Source of the DNA: Onstottus_A sp049273835
GTDB taxonomy: Bacteria > Acidobacteriota > Blastocatellia > UBA7656
Length of the DNA stretch: 31,862 bases
NCBI GenBank assembly: GCA_049273835.1
Contig: JBASRM010000754.1
Span: 1-31,862 of the forward strand
Direction of reading: 5' to 3'
The notes below the pieces were generated by a model. That model ran no database searches. It was not told where the DNA came from and saw only the letters and a program-made list of their open reading frames with translations. Below, piece by piece: positions 1-8,124 of this stretch. The position numbers and the translations under genes are program-made. The number at the start of each line of letters is the position of its first letter. Positions within the stretch are counted from its first letter, which is position 1.

Positions 1-889
1 TCACCGGCCCGAGACGCGTCTCCTCAAGCGCTGCGAACGGCGGGGTCCCTATCTGACCTGCCGCTTTCGGATTGTCGCCCCACGGGTTGAATTGCGCGTG
101 AGCCACCGGCGCAATCCGCTCCATCAACGAGCCCAGCAAGCCCGGACGACCGTCATCCGCAGACTGGCCACTGTCGCCAATCAGGCTGTCTTGATCTATC
201 CGCCATTCTGAGTCCGTTTGTAGCCGCCGTCGGCTTGGCCTTATCAATACCGCCGCAGTCTGCTGGGCGAGTCCCGCTCTAGCCGCGACCAAAACCAATC
301 CGTGTTGAAGCAGTCGAGCCCGTCCGGCTTCATCTATCGTCAGTTTGTCGGAATTAGAAGATGTCCATGTGAACTTCGCGCCCTGAACCGGTAGATTTGC
401 GATGTCAGTTCCCATAGCGACGAATGTCACTGAGTCTCCAACGTAACCAACCATCTTGTTCGGCGAGATTCTAACGGCTGCAACTCGAGCGATACGTTCG
501 GCCAAGCCTTCTTGCCGCAGCGCTCCCGCGCTGGTCTGAAACGGCCAGAATATTAGTGCCGGAACCAGCCCTGCCAACGGTCCAAGCGGAACCAGGACAA
601 CTGGCCACCGTTGAAGCTGCCTTCCCGAAGTCTCGAAAGCATACCTAAAGGTGCAGGCGAGCGTCGCCGCCGAATCGAAAACTGGTCGAAGCGACACTCC
701 TGGCGCGGGCCAGATGAGCAGGTTCAGAATCAGTGCATGCCGGGTAAGCATCCTGAAAAACCATCGACGGCCACGCGGTCGCGGTTTGGATTTAAGCCTT
801 TTCACGCCATAGTGGCGCTGCTTCAAAGCGTGACTCTCGGAGAATCTGGTCGCAATCGGGAGATCACTAAGAGAAAAGGGAGGGCGCAT
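1..889 (-). CDS. N-terminal part of a large secreted protein (Ig-like domain, probably RHS/YD-repeat type), cut by the window edge
   Basis: This minus-strand frame has no stop from position 919 down to the window edge, so about 296 residues are visible and the C-terminus lies outside. The chosen ATG at 889 is preceded by a GGGGGAG ribosome-binding site; ATG 751 is an alternative start. The N-terminus is Arg/Lys rich and is followed by two hydrophobic stretches (about residues 48-62 and 95-117), consistent with export. Residues about 136-218 read like a bacterial Ig-like (BIG2-type) domain, with the pattern ISPNKMVGYVGDSVTF, then WTSSNSDKLTIDEAGRA. Residues about 265-296 (AHAQFNPWGDNPKAAGQIG, then FAALEETRLGPV) resemble the linker that precedes RHS/YD repeats in acidobacterial wall-associated proteins. 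The RHS assignment is inference because no YD repeat falls within the window. The reading frame is real by its length and domain sense. Confidence 0.7.
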   Translation of the reverse strand, partial: MRPPFSLSDLPIATRFSESHALKQRHYGVKRLKSKPRPRGRRWFFRMLTRHALILNLLIWPAPGVSLRPVFDSAATLACTFRYAFETSGRQLQRWPVVLVPLGPLAGLVPALIFWPFQTSAGALRQEGLAERIARVAAVRISPNKMVGYVGDSVTFVAMGTDIANLPVQGAKFTWTSSNSDKLTIDEAGRARLLQHGLVLVAARAGLAQQTAAVLIRPSRRRLQTDSEWRIDQDSLIGDSGQSADDGRPGLLGSLMERIAPVAHAQFNPWGDNPKAAGQIGTPPFAALEETRLGPV

Positions 890-1195
890 ACAGGTCTCCC
901 CCACATCGACGCGCGACCCTCATGGTCGAAACGCCGACGAATTGAGCCGGCAGTAGTCCTAGCCGACTCTGAGTTCATCCCCTGAACCCTGCCTCTCCTA
1001 CAATCGTTCTTTGAAACTGTCCCGGCTAAATCGAGATCGCGGGCATTCGCCGCACCCAGGAATTCTTCGTGAAGACCAGCCGATAATACGGATACTGTGT
1101 AATCGTGTCAACAAAAAAATTGCTCAAGCATCCGGGGGAGTACGGTTAATTCGGGCCACGAGCGCTCGAGGGGAATGACCGTCAATTGAACCTGT

Positions 1196-1237
1196 GCTTC
1201 TCTCTGCTAATTGTGAGCTTCTCTCTGCTGATTGTGA
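1196..1237. repeat. 21-bp tandem duplication
   Basis: Two adjacent 21-bp copies (1196-1216 and 1217-1237) begin GCTTCTCTCTGCT and end ATTGTGA. They differ at a single base (A versus G). They are non-coding and lie upstream of the rhomboid pair. Confidence 0.9.
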
Positions 1238-1289
1238 GACGACAGCAGCGGTAGAGCCGGCGCGAACACACTTAATATCGAATCAATTC

Positions 1290-1305
1290 GTTCACGCTAG
1301 TGAAC
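1290..1305. promoter_or_regulatory. Short palindrome, possible operator
   Basis: GTTCAC-GCTA-GTGAAC is a perfect 6-bp inverted repeat with a 4-bp spacer, about 100 bp upstream of the first rhomboid gene. It could be an operator for a dimeric regulator or a chance palindrome. Nothing else supports a function. Confidence 0.3.
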
Positions 1306-1403
1306 CGTATCAGAGAGACTCGGTGTCGCCAAAAGCCAGGGTTGTGTCTGCCCCTCGTTCATTTTAAGATACTGGCGAAGCTCGATGATCGCGATTGTAA
1401 TAG

Positions 1404-2621
1404 ATGTTCGCTGGACAAAAAAAACTCGTAATGTGCCAGGTGTGCCGTGGCTTGATCGAAGCCTCCGCGCGCACCTGTCCGTTGTGTGGAAGAGACTCTG
1501 TCCCGCCCGCCCGGATCTCATCCGCCAACATAGCGGCCAGCGGAAACTTTTTCTCTCTCGTAATACTCACCATCAACATCGTCCTGTTCGTGCTGATGTC
1601 AATCGTCGAGGTTCGCAATGGAGGAAGCGGCGAAGCATTCATCAAGAGCGCCAGCGGAGGCGTGCTCGATGACTTCCGCGCATTGGTTCCATCGCTTGCA
1701 AAGGCCGGTCAATGGTGGAGACTGGTAACCTTCAACTTTTTGCACATCGGGTTGATGCATTTGATGTTCAACAGCTCGGCGCTGTTTTCGATTGGTCCGC
1801 AAGTCGAGGGTATTTTTGGCTCACAGAAGTTCGTGTTTGCATACATCGGGACTGGAATCGCAAGCGGGGTCGCGTCTGTGTTGTTTCTTCCGGCGGGCAC
1901 CGCGGGTGCGTCGGGCGCAATATTCGGGTTGATAGGGCTGATGGCGGTCTATGGCTACCGGCTGGGCGGGAGCTTCGGGCGCGGGTTGATGAGACAAATG
2001 TTGATCTGGGCCGGCATCGGAATCGTGTTCGGATACTTCATTGGAGCAAACAACGTTGCTCACGTTGGCGGGTTTCTTGCCGGCGCTGGTCTCGGATTCA
2101 TGCTGGCACCCGGCGAACCATCCACGGTTGGTTCCGCCGCGCGTTGGAACGCCGCGGCGATTGCGTGCATCGGAGTGGTTGCAATCAGTTTCGTGATGGC
2201 TGGACGAGTCTATGGGGCGGAGCAGGAGAAATCCAATCAGCGCGAGGTCGCGGTGCGGCAAGCTAAACGGGCCATGCAGCTCGCGGAGACGGTTGCGGAA
2301 GCCCGCGATTATGTAGACGGTTCATTTGACCCGAGCCTCGACGCCGGGCGGGCCACTCCCGATGAGCGAGTGGAGGTTGCGCTCGCTCTCCGACGGATTG
2401 CCGGCGAGCTCGAAAAGGCGCCGATAATCGATGATCGAAGCACCGAAATCAAAAAGCGGTTGATTGAATTGATAAACAATCGCGCGAAGGTTTTCGATCA
2501 GGCACCCAACCATCGGACGATGGCGGCGGCGGATCGCGACGCCTTGGATGTCGCGTTTCGGGATTTCGCCGATTGGGAGAATGACGCTGTACAGAAATTT
2601 CAACGGTTGTTCGAAAGATAA
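1404..2621 (+). CDS. Rhomboid-family intramembrane serine protease with N-terminal zinc ribbon (copy 1)
   Basis: Rhomboids cleave transmembrane substrates within the bilayer using a Ser-His dyad. This 405-residue protein starts with a CxxC...CxxC zinc ribbon (C11, C14, C25, C28). A multi-pass membrane core follows at about residues 50-235. The rhomboid signatures are present: HxxxxHLxFN in TM2 (H114, H119, N123), GASGAIFG with catalytic Ser170, and AHVGG with catalytic His220. The last 150 residues are charged, helical and soluble. The start is uncertain: neither ATG 1404 nor the in-frame ATG 1431, immediately before the first zinc Cys, has a clear Shine-Dalgarno. The next gene is a second rhomboid of the same architecture, so this looks like a tandem duplication. 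All catalytic residues are intact, so activity is plausible; substrates are unknown. Confidence 0.93.
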   Translation: MFAGQKKLVMCQVCRGLIEASARTCPLCGRDSVPPARISSANIAASGNFFSLVILTINIVLFVLMSIVEVRNGGSGEAFIKSASGGVLDDFRALVPSLAKAGQWWRLVTFNFLHIGLMHLMFNSSALFSIGPQVEGIFGSQKFVFAYIGTGIASGVASVLFLPAGTAGASGAIFGLIGLMAVYGYRLGGSFGRGLMRQMLIWAGIGIVFGYFIGANNVAHVGGFLAGAGLGFMLAPGEPSTVGSAARWNAAAIACIGVVAISFVMAGRVYGAEQEKSNQREVAVRQAKRAMQLAETVAEARDYVDGSFDPSLDAGRATPDERVEVALALRRIAGELEKAPIIDDRSTEIKKRLIELINNRAKVFDQAPNHRTMAAADRDALDVAFRDFADWENDAVQKFQRLFER

Positions 2622-2683
2622 CCCCTCTTCATCGACAGGTGAGGTTAACCCATCGATTCACGCCGAGTGATACACTCCTACCG

Positions 2684-3970
2684 ATGACTCTGGATCCGAT
2701 CAACCGCGAACAACACTTCAGAACGTGTTCGGCTTGCGGGAATCAAACGCCGGCCGAGCTTGCCGCGTGCGTTCACTGCGGAGCGACCTTATCCGAAGAC
2801 CCGGTGGCCGCCGTCGAAGCAGCTAAAGAATCCCGCTTTCTCCGAGCAGTTTTCACCCGCCCAAATCCATTCGCGATGATCTTCATCGGCATCAACGTCG
2901 GCGTGTTCGTGTTGATGGCCCTGGCGGGAGGCCTCGCGATGACTTCCGTCGACCCTGTGGTTTTGCTCGGATTCGGCGCAAAGCAAAACACGTTGATAGC
3001 CGGGCAGCAACAATACTGGCGATTGATCACATCGATTTTCATTCACATCGGGTTCATTCATCTGTTCCTCAACAACTATGCATTATGGATAATCGGCCAG
3101 GAGATCGAGCGGATCTACGGCTCGGCTCGATTCGTCGTGCTTTATCTGTTCACAGGGGTGATCGGTTCACTCGGCAGTTATGTGTTCAACCCGGAGGCGA
3201 CATCGGCCGGGGCTTCGGGCGCGATATTCGGTCTGTTTGGTGTGATGGCAACGTTCGCGTTCAAATATCGAAAAGAAATCCCCGATCTGCTGAGTCGCGA
3301 AATCAAACGCCGCGTTCTTCCGATCATTGCGATCAATCTGGTGTTTGGGTTTTCGGTTCAGATAGTAGACAACGCCGCGCACATCGGAGGACTGTTGGCC
3401 GGGATCGCTCTAGCTCTTATTGTGCCATACAAACGACCAAACGAACGAAAAACGCCGGTGGTGTGGCAGGTTTTGCAGATCATCTGTATGTCAGTCATTC
3501 TGGTCTCGTTTCTGGCTGCATTCCGCAGCTACAGCGGGCCAGGGCTGGGCATCTCGAATTTGACGAAGCGTCCCGGTTCGCAAGTGGTTACATACTTCGA
3601 GAATATGAGGGATGCAAACCGATCGCTGGGGGAGTCGCTCAATTCGTTTTCGTCTGTGAATAGCCGGAGCCGGTCCGCGGATGTCAAACCGTCGATGGAT
3701 TCGGCCGATCGAGGGTTACGCGCGATCCACGGAGTTCCTTCGATTAACTCCGACGCCGATCAATACCGGCAGAGGTTGCTTGACCTTCTCAACGAGCACA
3801 AAAGCGTGCTCGAGGAATTCGACAAAGCGAATACTAAGAGCTGGGACGGTGTGAAAGAGCGTGAGGGTGTGCTGATCGAACGTTACAACCAGTTCGTTGC
3901 GGACTATTCGAAGTGGTTACCTGGTTTTTTGAAGGAGCACGGTTATGAACTGGAGGGGCGAGAGCGATGA
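2684..3970 (+). CDS. Rhomboid-family intramembrane serine protease with N-terminal zinc ribbon (copy 2)
   Basis: This is a second rhomboid directly downstream of the first. The ATG at 2684 gives 428 residues; an in-frame GTG at 2639 would add 15 residues, and neither has a strong ribosome-binding site. The zinc ribbon is C15, C18, C29, C32. The core (about residues 60-250) has HxxxxHLxLN (H121, H126, N130), GASGAIFGLFG with Ser178, and AHIGG with His233. An extra hydrophobic segment at about residues 265-285 is followed by a C-terminal helical tail of about 150 residues ending LEGRER. The gap to copy 1 is about 60 bp, so the two are probably co-transcribed. The stop lies only 8 bp from the convergent cheW stop, leaving no room for a separate terminator. 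Family assignment is secure and biological substrates are unknown. Confidence 0.93.
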   Translation: MTLDPINREQHFRTCSACGNQTPAELAACVHCGATLSEDPVAAVEAAKESRFLRAVFTRPNPFAMIFIGINVGVFVLMALAGGLAMTSVDPVVLLGFGAKQNTLIAGQQQYWRLITSIFIHIGFIHLFLNNYALWIIGQEIERIYGSARFVVLYLFTGVIGSLGSYVFNPEATSAGASGAIFGLFGVMATFAFKYRKEIPDLLSREIKRRVLPIIAINLVFGFSVQIVDNAAHIGGLLAGIALALIVPYKRPNERKTPVVWQVLQIICMSVILVSFLAAFRSYSGPGLGISNLTKRPGSQVVTYFENMRDANRSLGESLNSFSSVNSRSRSADVKPSMDSADRGLRAIHGVPSINSDADQYRQRLLDLLNEHKSVLEEFDKANTKSWDGVKEREGVLIERYNQFVADYSKWLPGFLKEHGYELEGRER

Positions 3971-3978
3971 TTATGACA

Positions 3979-4521
3979 TCAACTTTCGCTCAACCGCTCG
4001 ACATCGATGATGGGCACTCGCCGCCCTCCATTTTTGAAATAGCCGGTTGCCGGCCACCCGAATGTCGCGCGCTGCGCCGTCAGGCTGTCCTTGCCATGTG
4101 CGAGGGGACGTAACTTCTTTTTCTCCAGCGCAACCACGCCTTCCACCCGGTCCGCCAGCAAACCCAATTGGGCATCACCCTTTACCAGAATCAAGCGCCG
4201 CTTTATTGCCAGCTCGCTGGCGGAGGAATCGAGATTCATCACCACTGTCATTCGCCCTCGGACGCTGGTCAATCCAACCACGCCATCGGGCGGACCGGGC
4301 AGGGGTGTTACTCGAGGACAGTCAACCACACCTTCGGTCTGCTCGACTGCAATCGCATACGGGGCCCCGCCTACTTCGAACAACAACACTGAAACAAGCT
4401 TCGGTTTTTCCTCGCCCGAACCCGGTGACGCAAGTTCCAGCGGGAGGGCCCTCAGCTTCACGGGGGCGCCAGCCGCGGTTTCAGCCGGCTTTGATTTCTG
4501 CTTTGGTGATTTTTCTTTCAC
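3979..4521 (-). CDS. cheW: CheW-like chemotaxis coupling protein
   Basis: CheW couples chemoreceptors to the CheA kinase at the inner face of the membrane. The first 40 residues of this 180-residue protein are a Lys/Pro/Ala-rich tail. The CheW fold follows (about residues 42-175): LVSVLLFEVGGAPYAIAV, then VVDCPRVTPLPGPPDGVVGL and VRGRMTVVMNL, which is the typical CheW core. Its ATG overlaps the cheA stop by four bases (ATGA), so it is translationally coupled to CheA. No receptor, CheY, CheB or CheR gene lies in the window, so the pathway output is not visible here. The cheA-cheW arrangement suggests a non-flagellar chemosensory module or one whose partners lie elsewhere. The family call is firm; the symbol rests on fold and neighbour. 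Confidence 0.9.
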   Translation of the reverse strand: MKEKSPKQKSKPAETAAGAPVKLRALPLELASPGSGEEKPKLVSVLLFEVGGAPYAIAVEQTEGVVDCPRVTPLPGPPDGVVGLTSVRGRMTVVMNLDSSASELAIKRRLILVKGDAQLGLLADRVEGVVALEKKKLRPLAHGKDSLTAQRATFGWPATGYFKNGGRRVPIIDVERLSES

Positions 4522-6632
4522 AACCGCATGCTTCTGAGCACTAACAGGCCTGGCATATCAAGCACCAGGGCAACGTCTCCGCCTTCGAGGTCCACCGCGC
4601 CGACGATGCCCTTCAGCTTTCGACCGATCGAGCCGAGTGACTTCACGATAATCTCGCGCTGTTCGTCGAACTGTTCAACGGCAACCGCCACGTTTCGGTC
4701 GGCGGCGCAGGTAACCAGCACAGGCACCTTGATTGAGCGCGCCGCCTCCGGATACCCGCTGCCGTTGTGGCCGGCGCCCGGTTGATGAAGCAGCCGAGCG
4801 CCACCAAGTCCGAGCACATATCCCAGCTCGACCAGCGGAATGGCCGCGCCCCGCCACTCCACGCTCCTTTTTCCATCGCGTCCCAGTATTTCTTCTGGAG
4901 AGACGTAGAGCAATTCGATGATTTGCGCCACATTCACGGCATAACGCCAGTTACTCGCGCGCACCATGAAGGCCGAGATCATCACCAGCGTGGTCGGCAC
5001 TGCCAGCTCGAACCGGGTCCACTTCCCCTTTTCAGAAGCGATTCGGACTTCGCCTCCGAGCTCGTGAATGTTTCGCTCGACCGCATCGAGCCCGACGCCA
5101 CGGCCCGACACCGCGGACACCTGATCAGCCGTCGAGAATCCCGGGCGCAGGATCAACCGGAGAATCTCCTCTTCAGTCAACTCATCGTCGGGCAGCATCA
5201 ACCCGGCCTCGACGGCTTGACGCCGCAGCTCCTCCGGATCGATTCCGCGTCCGTCATCGGAGATCGAGATTACTGCCCGAGTGCCTTCCAGACGGGCATC
5301 GATCTTTATCTTGCCTCGCGCGGTCTTGCCCCCGAGTCTCCGCTGCTCGGCGGACTCCAGTCCGTGATCCACGGCGTTGCGCAGGACGTGATAGATCGAA
5401 TCGCCTATCCGATCGACGATAACCTTGTCCAACTGTGTTTCCCGGCCGGCGACTTCAACGGACACTGACTTACCCAGCTCGCGGGCGAGCCTTCCAGTGA
5501 GCCTCGCGGCTCGCGTGAAGGTCTGCGCAAGCGACACCATCCTCAGCTCGACCAGCCGTTCCTCCAGTTCCAGAAATTCGCGCTTCATTCGTCTGGAGCT
5601 GAACCTTAAGTCAAATCGCTCGCGCGCTCCCAGGTTCGAAGCCCCAAGAAACCCTTCGGCCATCGAAGCGAGTCGTTCCATCCCGATGGAAAGTTCGTGC
5701 GCGAGTCCGGCAAGCTCGTCCAACTGCGACATCTCAACCCGCACGCTCGGCGACAGTGGTTGTAATGATTCCTGCGCAAATGTTGGCGGGAGCACAGCGG
5801 GTTCCTCGCTGGTGCCCTTGACGCTCGAGCTTCTCCCCGGCATCCTGCGGCTTGCGGCCCTCAGCGCATCGCCAGCTTTTTGCCACGTGGAACGCTCCAG
5901 ACGCGCCACCCGGCCGCCGAAGGGCTCGACAATGCGCTTGATGTCGGATTCCCTGGTCGCGGTTGCGAACACCAGCTTGAAGCCTACAAGCGTCGGCTTC
6001 GCGGTCTTGTCGGAAAGGGTGGTGATCAACTCGCCGGCCTCTTCGAGTTTCAATGTAAGGCCTCGGTACTGTTTGTCGAGCTTGGCAATGTCAAACGCTA
6101 CGATGATCGCGTAAAACGACCGGTTCGCGCGGACGTTCTCGTTGATCCGATGCTCTTCATAGTCGGTCAGAAGCGCGCGTTCGTGTTCAGAAAGGCTGAG
6201 CGAGTCAACACCGTTTTCGGCCTTCTTTGCCCGCCCGCGATTCTTCACGGTCATCGTAGCAAGAAGTTGACGAAGCCGTTCGAAGTCTTCTTCAACCGCG
6301 GTTCCTCGAGCCGCGCCCCCAACCAGCGCCGCAAGCCCAGCCCCGGCCTCCTGTAGCAACGCGCTTGTACGTTGATTCAGCGCGAGCTGGCCGAGTCTCA
6401 AGTCGTCGAGAATGTCTTCGAAGTCGTGAACCAGAGACTGCACCTCGACCAGCCCCATCATTCCGGAGAGGCCTTTCAGCGAATGAATTGTCCTGAAGAT
6501 TCGATTTATTAGGTTTGTGTCGGCACTGTCGCCGCCGCGTGACGCAAGCGAGTCGAGATCCGACAGTAGCGAATCAAGCAGCTCTTCAGATTCGGAGAGG
6601 TACTCACTTAACAGCGCCTTGTCATCGATCAT
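4518..6632 (-). CDS. cheA: Chemotaxis histidine kinase CheA
   Basis: This is a hybrid-domain sensor kinase that phosphorylates response regulators on receptor input. The ATG at 6632 has a GAGG ribosome-binding site 7 bases upstream and gives 704 residues; an upstream ATG at 6695 has none. Order of domains: Hpt (about 1-110) with phospho-acceptor His50 in IHSLKGLSGMMG; a variable ferredoxin-like or P2-like region (about 145-260); a P3 dimerisation helix pair (about 300-390, from VRVEMSQLDELAGLAHEL); a HATPase with N-box HVLRNAVDHG, G1 box SDDGRGID and G2 box GRGVGLDAV; and a C-terminal CheW-like domain (about 565-700). All kinase motifs are intact. It is followed by cheW with a 4-base overlap and preceded by a sigma70-like promoter at 6750-6778. 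Confidence 0.95.
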   Translation of the reverse strand: MIDDKALLSEYLSESEELLDSLLSDLDSLASRGGDSADTNLINRIFRTIHSLKGLSGMMGLVEVQSLVHDFEDILDDLRLGQLALNQRTSALLQEAGAGLAALVGGAARGTAVEEDFERLRQLLATMTVKNRGRAKKAENGVDSLSLSEHERALLTDYEEHRINENVRANRSFYAIIVAFDIAKLDKQYRGLTLKLEEAGELITTLSDKTAKPTLVGFKLVFATATRESDIKRIVEPFGGRVARLERSTWQKAGDALRAASRRMPGRSSSVKGTSEEPAVLPPTFAQESLQPLSPSVRVEMSQLDELAGLAHELSIGMERLASMAEGFLGASNLGARERFDLRFSSRRMKREFLELEERLVELRMVSLAQTFTRAARLTGRLARELGKSVSVEVAGRETQLDKVIVDRIGDSIYHVLRNAVDHGLESAEQRRLGGKTARGKIKIDARLEGTRAVISISDDGRGIDPEELRRQAVEAGLMLPDDELTEEEILRLILRPGFSTADQVSAVSGRGVGLDAVERNIHELGGEVRIASEKGKWTRFELAVPTTLVMISAFMVRASNWRYAVNVAQIIELLYVSPEEILGRDGKRSVEWRGAAIPLVELGYVLGLGGARLLHQPGAGHNGSGYPEAARSIKVPVLVTCAADRNVAVAVEQFDEQREIIVKSLGSIGRKLKGIVGAVDLEGGDVALVLDMPGLLVLRSMRL

Positions 6633-6749
6633 AACACGCCTCGAGATCGCGGGCGTCGCGTTGCGAATTACGAAGCACCGCCTGTTTAGTCGCAATCGTA
6701 ACGCCGATCAGGGAGCTGCAATTGGGGGTTCGCTGTGAAATTCTTATGG

Positions 6750-6778
6750 ATTATACAATGCAGATGCGCGGGCGTGAA
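6750..6778 (-). promoter_or_regulatory. Sigma70-type promoter for cheA-cheW
   Basis: Reading the minus strand, a -35 box TTCACG (6778-6773) is followed by a 17-base spacer and a perfect TATAAT -10 box (6755-6750). Transcription would start near 6743, about 110 bases upstream of the cheA ATG. The spacing and the consensus -10 make this the best promoter match found in the window. It also separates cheA from the upstream nusB gene. Confidence 0.6.
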
Positions 6779-6849
6779 ACAAGGATTACGTTGAACAACA
6801 TTGGCGCAGTCTATTCGGTAGTGCCTCGATGCCAAAAGATTGACCCGTC

Positions 6850-7296
6850 TCACTGTTGATTATTTGCCGCGGAGGCCGACTGGTTACCCTCCAGATCGCG
6901 TTTTATCGCGTCGAGTATGCCGTTGATGAATTGGGTTGCTTCAAAGGTCGAAAAGCGCCGCGCTATCTCCAGGGCTTCATTTATCACGACAGTTTTTGGT
7001 GTATCGGCTTCGTGGAGAAATTCGTAGATCGCGAGACGAAGGATATTTCTGTCTACAACGGCCATGCGCTGAATGCGCCAGTGCTCAGCGCGCTTTTTGA
7101 TCAAGCCGTCTATCTCGTCGAGGTGAGATATCGCACCCAACGCGAGGTTGTTGGAGAAGTCGCGGGCGACATTGCCCATATCGTCGCCGAACGCCTCCCA
7201 GTAACAGCTAGCCAGTTCGTCAACGCCCGGCCGTGCGATGTCATATTGAAAGAGCATCTGTAAGGCGCAGATGCGCGCCTTACGTCTTGCACCCAT
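6850..7296 (-). CDS. nusB: Transcription antitermination factor NusB
   Basis: NusB binds boxA RNA together with NusE (S10) in rRNA antitermination complexes. The 148-residue length and all-helical sequence match the family. The N-terminus (ARRKARICALQMLFQYDIA) is characteristic, as are VVDRNILRLAIYEFLHEADTP, KTVVINEALEIARRFS and the C-terminal FINGILDAIKRDL. It lies 43 bp downstream of ribH on the same strand, the common ribH-nusB order, so the two are probably one transcript. The last dozen residues are a disordered Ser/Ala/Asn/Gln tail. Confidence 0.96.
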   Translation of the reverse strand: MGARRKARICALQMLFQYDIARPGVDELASCYWEAFGDDMGNVARDFSNNLALGAISHLDEIDGLIKKRAEHWRIQRMAVVDRNILRLAIYEFLHEADTPKTVVINEALEIARRFSTFEATQFINGILDAIKRDLEGNQSASAANNQQ

Positions 7297-7339
7297 AATT
7301 CAAAACCTGCTAATCAAGTATTTCTCGAAGCGTCCAATC

Positions 7340-7804
7340 TCAGAACTCACGATAAAGGTTAACAAGCTCAACAGCCGTCATCGCCGCGTCGAACCCTTTG
7401 TTGCCGGACTTCGCGCCAGCGCGATCAATCGCCTGTTCGAGATTATCTGCGGTCACTACTCCAAGAGTGATGGGGAGGTTTGTTTCAAGAGAGACGCTGG
7501 CAATCCCTTTGATGACTTCCGATGCTATGTACTCGTTGTGAGAAGTCTCACCTCGAATCACAACGCCGAGACAGATAATCGCATCGTATTCGTCGCTCAG
7601 CGCCGCACGCTTGGCGGCCATCGGTAACTCGAAGGAACCGGGGACGCGTATGATGGTAATCGCGTCGCTTGAAGCGCCAAGCCTTTCCAACGCGTCGGTA
7701 GCACCGCCTATCAATCGGCTGACTATGAAATCATTCCAGCGGCTTGCGACAACGGCAACTCGAAGCCCTTCCGCGCTCAATCGGCCTTGGATCGTCTTAG
7801 CCAA
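7340..7804 (-). CDS. ribH: 6,7-dimethyl-8-ribityllumazine synthase
   Basis: This enzyme catalyses the penultimate step of riboflavin synthesis, condensing the ribitylamino-pyrimidinedione with dihydroxybutanone phosphate. I place the start at TTG 7804, which has AGGAG seven bases upstream and gives 154 residues, the usual family length. A longer frame to ATG 7906 adds 34 basic residues with no family match. Motifs seen: TIQGRLSAEGLRVAVVASRWND at the N-terminus (a span rather than one motif), VPGSFELPMAAKRAA, and CLGVVIRGETSHNEYIA with the catalytic His. ITLGVVTADNLEQAIDRAG and KGFDAAMTAVELVNL follow. Downstream is nusB. No other rib gene is present in the window. Confidence 0.95.
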   Translation of the reverse strand: MAKTIQGRLSAEGLRVAVVASRWNDFIVSRLIGGATDALERLGASSDAITIIRVPGSFELPMAAKRAALSDEYDAIICLGVVIRGETSHNEYIASEVIKGIASVSLETNLPITLGVVTADNLEQAIDRAGAKSGNKGFDAAMTAVELVNLYREF

Positions 7805-8045
7805 TCCGCCTCTCCTCTTCCCTGTTGGCCGGTAACCGGCGCGTCTCCAGCACCGCAACGTCGATTGAGCAGTTCGGCGCTCAGTTGCTCCGGCCATCTT
7901 TTTCAATCATCGGCGTGAAACGAGTATAGGTTTGGCCCCATGCCATGTCAAGCAATCACCATTCACGCTCGCGCTCGTCCGCTTGTACAAGTCTCACAGG
8001 TCATTCCCCCAGCACCCGTGTAACCCATCGAACACCACAAAAAAA

Positions 8046-8074
8046 TTGACAAATACTCTCCGGTGTAATACCTT
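8046..8074 (+). promoter_or_regulatory. Probable promoter of the TonB receptor gene
   Basis: A perfect TTGACA -35 hexamer (8046-8051) is followed by a 17-base spacer and a weak -10, TACCTT (8069-8074). A better TAATAC hexamer overlaps it at 14 bases spacing. The element lies about 50 bases upstream of the receptor ATG. The -35 is convincing and the -10 is not, so the call is moderate. Confidence 0.45.
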
Positions 8075-8082
8075 AACAATTC

Positions 8083-8099
8083 TTGAAAACGAATTTCAA
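8083..8099. promoter_or_regulatory. TTGAAA-N5-TTTCAA palindrome, possible operator
   Basis: A perfect 6-bp inverted repeat with a 5-base spacer lies just downstream of the likely -10 box and 25 bases before the receptor start. That placement suits a repressor site controlling metal or nutrient uptake. It does not match the classical Fur box GATAATGATAATCATTATC, so the regulator is unidentified. Confidence 0.35.
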
Positions 8100-8124
8100 T
8101 ATCAGAAATTTGAGGGGATCAATC

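Larger units (their letters stand above)
890..1403. other. Divergent intergenic region
   Basis: About 510 bp lie between the minus-strand secreted protein and the plus-strand rhomboid gene. No convincing gene is seen. It holds a 21-bp tandem duplication and a 16-bp palindrome, listed separately, and must contain promoters for both flanking genes. I could not assign clear -35/-10 boxes. Confidence 0.6.
7805..8124. other. Divergent intergenic region between ribH and the TonB receptor
   Basis: About 320 bp. The ribH-proximal 100 bp is an open extension of the ribH frame but is not conserved family sequence. No independent gene is seen. The TonB-receptor side carries a promoter-like element and a palindrome, listed separately. 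Confidence 0.55.

Noticed and set aside
611..985. 124-codon plus-strand ORF at the left end
   Set aside because: It lies in antisense to the minus-strand secreted protein frame, which has far better domain sense and a good ribosome-binding site; composition is Arg/Ser-rich shadow.
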